A DNA stretch of 64,000 nt from Paenibacillus silvisoli (GTDB lineage: Bacteria; Bacillota; Bacilli; Paenibacillales; Paenibacillaceae), in assembly GCF_030866765.1 (NCBI RefSeq), contig NZ_CP133017.1:4446001-4510000 (forward strand), in the 5' to 3' direction. Position numbers and translations under genes: made by a program. Positions 59,168-64,000 of this stretch are shown here, piece by piece. Positions within the stretch are counted from its first letter, which is position 1, and each line of letters begins with the position of its first letter. Below the pieces are notes generated by a model that was not told the origin of the DNA, searched no databases, and saw nothing but the letters and a program-made list of their open reading frames with translations.

Positions 59168-60760
59168 ATGATTAAACTACTTCTCGTCGAGGACGAGTCC
59201 GGTACCCGAAACGGTCTAATGAAGCATTTAAAATGGAACGAGCTTGGCGTTGATGTCGTTGAGGAAGCCATAGACGGAGTCGAAGGGCTCGAGGCGGCTC
59301 GCCGTATGCATCCTGATATCGTTGTATCCGATATAAGAATGCCGGGCATGAACGGCATCGAGTTTACTTCCCATGTCCGCAAAGAGTTTCCCGAATGTAA
59401 AATCATATATTTGAGCGGCTATTCCGACGTCGAATATTTGAAGGCCGCGATTCGAAATAATGCCGTCAGCTATGTAGAAAAACCGATCATTATTGAAGAG
59501 CTGCAAGAGGTCATCGCAAAGGCCGTACAGCTATGCATGGAAACGAACAAAATGAAGGAAACCGTCGATCACATCCATATGGCGCTTTCCGGCAGCCTGC
59601 CCTTCATCAGGCAAAATATCGTGAACGGCCTTATTGTCAACCAGATCGATGAGGCCGAATTGAAACGAAATTTAAACTTGGCCGGCGTACGGTTTAACCC
59701 CAATGATCAGTATACCGCCTCCATCGTGGTCCCTACTTTCCAGGAGGATGAATCTTCCGACGCCAAACAACGCTGCTGTAATGCGATAATCGATTTTCTT
59801 CATCATGCTTCGGACGGTTTCACGCATTTAGCCGTGCTCAAGGATTCCAGCCAAGTCGTCGTGATAACCGCGCATCAGCCGGAACGCCGGAACGATTTGG
59901 GCGAAATCTATCGTCGGCTTTCCGGGCATTTGAAAGAAATAGAATGGGCAGGCTCCGGCTTATCGTGGGTAGTTGGGAGCAGCTCCCCCGAGTTATCGGG
60001 CGTAAACGGCTCTTATCGATTAGCCGCCGGCTTCCTGAACGATCTATTTTATTACGACTACGGCGATCTCTTCTACGCGTCGAATCGGACAAGCTCCTTA
60101 TCCACCATGAGCGATGAGATTATCCCTTCATACGCCGTTCTTCTGCAGGATCTGCAAAAAGATGAAATCATGCCCTTTATTGAACAGCTCTATCAGGATA
60201 TGAAAACCAAAGCAGGAACCCCTGTAGACGAAGTTAAAAACCTCTTCTACCAGATGCTGCGCATGCTGGTCGAGCAGGGAGAAAAAAGAGGCTTGCCATT
60301 CAGCGGCTCCGGTCCGCAGAAGGAACAATACGATTGGGTGATGATGTCGAGAATCGGCACGCTCAAGCAGCTTAAAGATTATTTCTTGAGCAAGGCCGCC
60401 AATATCCTCGACCATTTCGATACGACCGACTCCAATAACCAGGCCGTTCTGGATGTGATCAAATATATTCGCGGCAATTACAGCGACAAGGAAATTTCGG
60501 TCCAGCTGCTTGCCGAACACATTCACCTGACTCCGACGTATCTTTCGGCGCTGTTCAAGAAGGAAACCGGCAAAACGATCAGCGAGTTTATTACGGAGGT
60601 CAGAATCGAGAAATCGGCAAACCTGCTGATGGAGCCGCAGTCCAAGCTGTATGATGTAGCGGATCAATCGGGGTATAGCGACGCCAACTATTTTGCAAAG
60701 GCATTTAAAAAAATAAAAGGAATGACTCCTTCCCAATTCAGGAGCAAACATAAGTCGTGA
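59168..60760 (+). CDS. YesN-type response regulator (CheY plus AraC)
   Basis: A 530-residue regulator. The receiver domain at about 1-125 has acidic ED at 8-9, phosphoacceptor Asp55 in IVVSDIRMPGMNGIEF and Lys in SYVEKP. A long middle region of unknown fold follows, then an AraC domain at about 430-530 (YSDKEISVQLLAEHIHLTPTYLSALFKKETGKTISEFITEVRIEKSANLL, SDANYFAKAFKKIKGMTPSQFRSKH). GGAGTG precedes the ATG. Its stop overlaps the kinase start as GTGA. It likely activates the sugar-binding protein gene at 62633-64000 and its transporter. Confidence 0.93.
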   Translation: MIKLLLVEDESGTRNGLMKHLKWNELGVDVVEEAIDGVEGLEAARRMHPDIVVSDIRMPGMNGIEFTSHVRKEFPECKIIYLSGYSDVEYLKAAIRNNAVSYVEKPIIIEELQEVIAKAVQLCMETNKMKETVDHIHMALSGSLPFIRQNIVNGLIVNQIDEAELKRNLNLAGVRFNPNDQYTASIVVPTFQEDESSDAKQRCCNAIIDFLHHASDGFTHLAVLKDSSQVVVITAHQPERRNDLGEIYRRLSGHLKEIEWAGSGLSWVVGSSSPELSGVNGSYRLAAGFLNDLFYYDYGDLFYASNRTSSLSTMSDEIIPSYAVLLQDLQKDEIMPFIEQLYQDMKTKAGTPVDEVKNLFYQMLRMLVEQGEKRGLPFSGSGPQKEQYDWVMMSRIGTLKQLKDYFLSKAANILDHFDTTDSNNQAVLDVIKYIRGNYSDKEISVQLLAEHIHLTPTYLSALFKKETGKTISEFITEVRIEKSANLLMEPQSKLYDVADQSGYSDANYFAKAFKKIKGMTPSQFRSKHKS

Positions 60761-62571
60761 AAAAATGGTTTCGGAGTACAGTAGGACTGTTTACGAATAT
60801 GAATATTCGGGGCAAGCTCCTGATCTCTTATTTTGTGCTTATCTTCTTTCCGCTGGCGCTGATGACGGCAATCTCTTATAAAAATGTATCGCGCGATTAC
60901 GAGAAACAGATTCTCCACTCCGCGGACCAGTCATTCGATCAGGCGTTTACGTTCTTAAACTACAAAGTAAACACGCTGATTAAAGCTTCCGATGTCATCT
61001 ATTTCAATGACGATATTCAAACGATGCTGACAAGGAATAAAACAGATTACGAGAATGACTTCGTGCAGCAAAACATCGACCGATTGGAAATGGAAAGCTT
61101 CCTTAATAGCTTCCAAAATACCGAGGATGTCTATCGGGCAGGCTTGTACGTTCCGGGCTGGTTGATGTACTCGTCGCAAGGCTTCAATTTCTTTAATATG
61201 GACGCCTTTGCCCATACGGAAAGCTATCAAACGCTGCTGGCATCGAAGGATAAAGTCAACTGGCTTCCTCCCCATACGATCAGCAACAACAACAACAATC
61301 TCGATCCGGTACAGGTCATATCTTTATTGCGTAAAATTAGAAACAGTCAACAGACAACCGAAGTGATCGGCATTATCGAGCTGAGCATTTTGAAAAGCAA
61401 CATCGAGGACATTATCCAGAAAGCGAATATTACCTACGATGGCGTCGTCTATATCCAAAACTCGAATGGCGATATCGTCAGCTGCTCCAACCTGCAAAGC
61501 TTCAACCGGATCAACCCGGACATCGGTCTCATCCAGAAGCTTCAGGACAGCGAGTCATCCTGGAATGACGCGACAATCGGCGCTAATGATTTCGTGATCA
61601 AAGCGCGAACCATCGAAAATACGGACTGGACGATGGTGACCGCGATTCCCTCAACGGAAATTTTCAAGCAAAGCATTCGAATTCGCGACCTCATGCTCGT
61701 ATTGATACTCATATGCGGTCTCGTTTCGTACGGCCTTGCCTATCTGATTACAGGCGCCACGGTCAAGAGAATTCAGTTGTTGATGAAGAAGATGCGACTC
61801 GTGCAAGAAGGCTATATGAACGTGGAAGTGAATTCGAAAATCCACGACGAGATCGGCGACCTGACCGACAGCTTCAACCACATGGTCAAACGAATCAAGC
61901 TGCTGGTCGAAGAGCAATATCAGAACGGCAAGGAAATCAAAAATTTGGAGCTTAAGGCGCTCCAAGCGCAAATCAATCCGCATTTTCTATATAACACGTT
62001 AGAGATGATTAACTGGAAGGCGATCGACAACGATGTTCCGGAGATTGCTGTCATCTCGCAATCGCTGGCCAAATTTTACAAACTCAGTCTGAACAAAGGC
62101 AAAGATATCGTAACGGTCAAGGACGAAATCGACCATATCCAACTCTATGTCAAAATACAAAATTTGCGTTTTGACGATAAAATCCAGCTGGATATTCATC
62201 TCGACCCCGATTTATACAGCTGCAATATATTGAAGCTGATTCTCCAGCCTATCGTCGAAAATGCCATCATTCATGGCATACGGGAAGACAGGGATAAAGA
62301 GAAAGGCTCCATTACCATTACAGGGGTTCTGGATAAGCATGAACTTGTTCTGACGGTCCAAGATGACGGCGTTGGCATGCCTCAAGAAAAAGCCGAAGAC
62401 ATCCTTGCCAACGGGAACACAACCGATGAAATCCACGGTTACGGCGTACGAAACATCAATCACCGGATCAAGCTGTGCTACGGCCCGGAATACGGCCTCA
62501 CCTACCGCTCCTCGCCAGGTAACGGAACGGTAGTCGAAATACGGATTCCGGCCGAACGCACTCCCGGATAA
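60757..62571 (+). CDS. YesM-type sensor histidine kinase
   Basis: A 604-residue membrane kinase: helix at about 20-42, an extracellular Cache-type sensor to about 305, second helix about 308-330, HAMP, then a His_kinase domain with His409 in LQAQINPHFLYNTLEMINWKAI. The ATPase part has ILQPIVENAIIHGI, DDGVGMP and GYGVRNINHRIKLCYG. The GTG start overlaps the yesN-type stop. YesM kinases sense extracellular sugars, often together with a binding protein. Confidence 0.93.
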   Translation: MKKWFRSTVGLFTNMNIRGKLLISYFVLIFFPLALMTAISYKNVSRDYEKQILHSADQSFDQAFTFLNYKVNTLIKASDVIYFNDDIQTMLTRNKTDYENDFVQQNIDRLEMESFLNSFQNTEDVYRAGLYVPGWLMYSSQGFNFFNMDAFAHTESYQTLLASKDKVNWLPPHTISNNNNNLDPVQVISLLRKIRNSQQTTEVIGIIELSILKSNIEDIIQKANITYDGVVYIQNSNGDIVSCSNLQSFNRINPDIGLIQKLQDSESSWNDATIGANDFVIKARTIENTDWTMVTAIPSTEIFKQSIRIRDLMLVLILICGLVSYGLAYLITGATVKRIQLLMKKMRLVQEGYMNVEVNSKIHDEIGDLTDSFNHMVKRIKLLVEEQYQNGKEIKNLELKALQAQINPHFLYNTLEMINWKAIDNDVPEIAVISQSLAKFYKLSLNKGKDIVTVKDEIDHIQLYVKIQNLRFDDKIQLDIHLDPDLYSCNILKLILQPIVENAIIHGIREDRDKEKGSITITGVLDKHELVLTVQDDGVGMPQEKAEDILANGNTTDEIHGYGVRNINHRIKLCYGPEYGLTYRSSPGNGTVVEIRIPAERTPG

Positions 62572-62574
62572 CGA

Positions 62575-62625
62575 CAAAAAGGTTCAGGCAGGAACTCGCG
62601 AGTTCCTCCTGAACCTTTTTCGTTA
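62575..62625. terminator. Bidirectional terminator
   Basis: AAAAAGGTTCAGG pairs with CCTGAACCTTTTT, with an inner AGGAACTC/GAGTTCCT stem. It lies between the convergent kinase and binding-protein genes. Confidence 0.92.
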
Positions 62626-62632
62626 GAGCCGA

Positions 62633-64000
62633 TTATTTATTCGCTGCAAGGAATGCGTCAAGCTGCTTCTGCATTTCGGCGATGATCTTATCGGAGCCTG
62701 CGCTCTTGATCTTGTCTACCAATGTTTTCAGTCCTTCTTCAGGATCCTTCACATAGCCGTAGTTGAGCGGAAGCGCGTATTGCTGCACGACGTTGTTCAC
62801 GGCAGCCATTTCGTTCTTGACCGGTTCGAAATCCGGCGTAAACAGCGCATATGGATTATCCAGGGCTCTGTCGGCCAGCACTTTTCTTACATCCTCAATG
62901 TTCGGCGGCGAGTCAACCGCTTCTTTATAGAACTCCGGCGACTTGAAGCCCCACGAGCAGTAGCCTTCCGGCGCAAAGCCATCCAGGTCAAGCGCCTTCA
63001 GCTTGTTGTCGGCCGTAATCTCGTAATGCTTGCCCTCGATGCCGTACGTCAGGAGGTTATAGTAGCTTTGATCCGTTCTAAGCAGTTCCAGGAACATCAG
63101 CGCTCTCTCCGGATTTTTGGCCGATGCCGGGATCGCCATGCCATCCTGCATCGCGGACGTTTTGTACGTGTATTTGCTGTTCGGGAAGAAGCGGATATCC
63201 CAATCCGGATGCTTCATGTACGCGCCTTTCCAGGAATCCTGGTTATGCAGGTTGCTGGCCGCTTTGCCGTTCTCGAACATTTTATCGTCTTTATTGGACA
63301 GAATCGATTTCGACCAGTACTTCTTGTCGCCCCATTCTTTCATCTTCTTATAGTAATCCGCGATGCCGTCGGTTTCGTACAAGTTCACGATTTTGCCGGA
63401 CGGATCGTCCATGCTCACAAGAAACGGAGAGTACTGCGTCGCTAAAATATTGTAGTAGCCATTGGCGGCATAATAGTAGCTTTCAAGTCCGCCCGACGAG
63501 CTGATCTGACCGCTTGGATCCAGCTGTGGATCGTTCTTCACGACCGCATCCATATACTTCCCGTAATCGTCCAAGCTTTCGATCGATTTCAGACCGTATT
63601 TGTCCATCAGATCGCCGCGGACAATGTACCCCATGTCGCCGTACTGATAGAATTGCGCAGGCATCGCGTAGAGATGGCCGTCCACTTCCGTCTGCTTATA
63701 AGCGTCAGGCGTAATTTGAGCCAAGCTCTTCGGCGCATAGGTCTTTGCCAGATCCTCGATGGCTAGGAAGGCGCCTTTGCGGGCATTGGAGTAGAAGTTC
63801 GTCCAAGTCGATGCGTAGATCAGATCGATCGGTTCGCCGGACGCGAGCAGCAGCGGGTATTGCGTGCCGAAATCGGCCCAACCGACCCAGTTTACTTTGA
63901 CGGTCGCATTGATATCCTTCTCCAGCTTCTTGTTGACTTCGGCAAGCACCGCATCGTAATCCTTGGCAGGCGAGCCGATGAGGTACATGTTCAGCTCCAC
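62633..64000 (-). CDS. Extracellular solute-binding protein, DUF3502 type (partial)
   Basis: 455 residues of a sugar-binding protein whose N-terminus lies beyond the right edge: the visible part opens at VELNMYLIGSPAKDYDAVLAEVNKKLEKDINATVKVNWVGW, the normal start of the mature domain, with no signal peptide or lipobox. The C-terminal part (FTPDFEPVKNEMAAVNNVVQQYALPLNYGYVKDPEEGLKTLVDKIKSAG) is the DUF3502 region of LplA-like proteins. Convergent with the YesN/YesM pair, which may control it. Confidence 0.9.
   Translation of the reverse strand: MELNMYLIGSPAKDYDAVLAEVNKKLEKDINATVKVNWVGWADFGTQYPLLLASGEPIDLIYASTWTNFYSNARKGAFLAIEDLAKTYAPKSLAQITPDAYKQTEVDGHLYAMPAQFYQYGDMGYIVRGDLMDKYGLKSIESLDDYGKYMDAVVKNDPQLDPSGQISSSGGLESYYYAANGYYNILATQYSPFLVSMDDPSGKIVNLYETDGIADYYKKMKEWGDKKYWSKSILSNKDDKMFENGKAASNLHNQDSWKGAYMKHPDWDIRFFPNSKYTYKTSAMQDGMAIPASAKNPERALMFLELLRTDQSYYNLLTYGIEGKHYEITADNKLKALDLDGFAPEGYCSWGFKSPEFYKEAVDSPPNIEDVRKVLADRALDNPYALFTPDFEPVKNEMAAVNNVVQQYALPLNYGYVKDPEEGLKTLVDKIKSAGSDKIIAEMQKQLDAFLAANK

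Noticed and set aside
1-64000. tRNA, rRNA, prophage or integrase-type islands
   Set aside because: No tRNA-like cloverleaf, rRNA segment, phage gene or recombinase was recognised while reading both strands.

Overview
The window reads as chromosome of a spore-forming Gram-positive bacterium of the Paenibacillaceae (Paenibacillus or a close relative). The grounds are a gerA-type germination operon, a SleB-type cell wall hydrolase, YesM/YesN two-component and AraC-type regulators beside lipoprotein-dependent sugar ABC importers, strong AGGAGG ribosome sites, split gcvPA/gcvPB genes, GcvH beside LipM, and moderately high GC. I see no rRNA, tRNA, prophage, transposase or CRISPR-cas locus.

Layout. 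1-5.9 kb: two small membrane proteins, gerA-gerB-gerC behind a possible sigma-G promoter, and a convergent spore-cortex-type hydrolase. 6-7.8 kb: a DrrAB-like exporter. 8.1-15.4 kb: a carbohydrate locus (binding protein, two permeases, GH116 glycosidase) divergent from its LacI repressor, with three visible operators and a cre-like box. 15.7-19.7 kb: an ABC ATPase, a DJ-1/RidA pair divergent from a MocR-type regulator, and a DUF6933 protein. 19.8-25.6 kb: the glycine cleavage region, with lipM and gcvH on the minus strand and gcvT-gcvPA-gcvPB behind a tandem glycine riboswitch on the plus strand. 25.7-30.9 kb: single genes (cysteine hydrolase, two acetyltransferases, serine beta-lactamase-like hydrolase, CD3324-type protein, HD-CHAP fusion). 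31.2-39.85 kb: a ten-gene thiamine operon (ylmB-tenA-thiZXY-thiF-thiE-thiS-thiG-thiO) behind a TPP riboswitch. It combines pyrimidine salvage with thiazole synthesis and phosphate coupling. 39.9-42.6 kb: a VanRS-like two-component system with a VanY-type carboxypeptidase. 43-49.4 kb: an LplABC-like importer with an AraC-type sensor-regulator. 49.6-53.2 kb: a heterodimeric ABC exporter. 53.2-56.2 kb: a possibly deleted nuclease-like gene, a lipoprotein with a formylglycine-enzyme fold, a GH11 xylanase with a cre-like site in its promoter, and DoxX. 56.4-64 kb: a large cyclase/ATPase/TPR protein, a YesN/YesM pair, and a sugar-binding protein cut by the window edge.

The most unusual signal is in the intergenic DNA. 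Three loci (7921-8105, 30944-31129, 42709-42893) carry the same roughly 185-bp architecture: two direct 25-nt units about 50 nt apart, a 34-35 nt centre, then two inverted units 50 nt apart. Two further loci (15457-15640, 53880-54055) carry a different palindromic unit repeated four times at an exact 52-nt period. A sixth locus (25588-25720) has three short hairpins. Only the units and their spacing are conserved; the DNA between them differs. This looks like selection for regularly phased sites, and I do not recognise these elements as a named family.
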